Positions 63,992 through 64,000 of a DNA stretch of 64,000 bases are shown here, piece by piece. The notes under the pieces are model-generated. The model searched no databases. It worked only from the letters and a program-made list of their open reading frames with translations, and was not told the DNA's origin. Origin of the DNA: Pelodera strongyloides (taxonomy: Eukaryota > Nematoda > Chromadorea > Rhabditida > Rhabditidae); contig JAANDG010000031.1 of assembly GCA_036852015.1 (NCBI GenBank), positions 310,001-374,000 of the forward strand, read 5' to 3'. How positions within the stretch are numbered: the stretch's first letter is position 1; every line of letters starts with the position of its first letter. Made by a program: the position numbers and the translations under genes.

Positions 63992-64000
63992 GTTCTTTTG

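Overview
This is intron-rich, transposon-rich nuclear DNA of a eukaryote, most likely a nematode or a closely similar small metazoan. The reasons are: short coding exons with strict GT-AG (one GC-AG) introns; a splice acceptor with no donor partner a few bases upstream of nearly every start codon, as expected for spliced-leader trans-splicing; a BEL/Pao-type LTR element (a metazoan group); an RTE-type LINE whose reverse transcriptase looks like nematode copies; and tandem BTB genes. The species assignment is inference.

Layout of the cellular genes. Six genes or gene parts lie on the minus strand: MCM3 (1-9013, C-terminus outside the window), a 340-residue protein I do not recognise (10201-14807), a Nup98-like GLEBS/FG protein fused to a zinc-binding/helical module (16013-22187), a RING protein with the same module (24005-29356), a 3' gene remnant with part of the same module (30792-32287), and a BTB gene cut short by a MITE (36791-39584). 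On the plus strand a full-length paralogue of the BTB gene, with a zinc-binding C-terminus, runs from 43879 to 48144. I reconstructed exons by hand. In every complete gene the exon lengths sum to a multiple of three and splice phases agree across all junctions, which is good internal support.

The most notable system is the 16-32 kb cluster: one C-terminal module (Cys/His zinc-binding segment, helical stretch, acidic or Ala-rich tail) is joined to a RING in one paralogue and to a Nup98 N-terminus (GLEBS plus FG repeats) in its neighbour, apparently through a common phase-1 intron. A third copy keeps only the 3' exons.

Mobile DNA. 32.6-35.76 kb holds an RTE-type LINE. 50.6-59.6 kb holds a CR1/Jockey-group LINE on the minus strand, into which a 4.9-kb LTR element (gag present, pol absent, 5-bp target duplication intact) and a 289-bp Harbinger-like MITE have inserted. 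Many MITEs sit in introns, especially TTAA-flanked ones. A 1148-bp near-perfect palindrome at 39882-41029 carries a tRNA-like sequence in each arm. Several other tRNA-like sequences lie in or beside inverted-repeat elements. The last 4 kb is repeats, LINE scraps and a tandem array.
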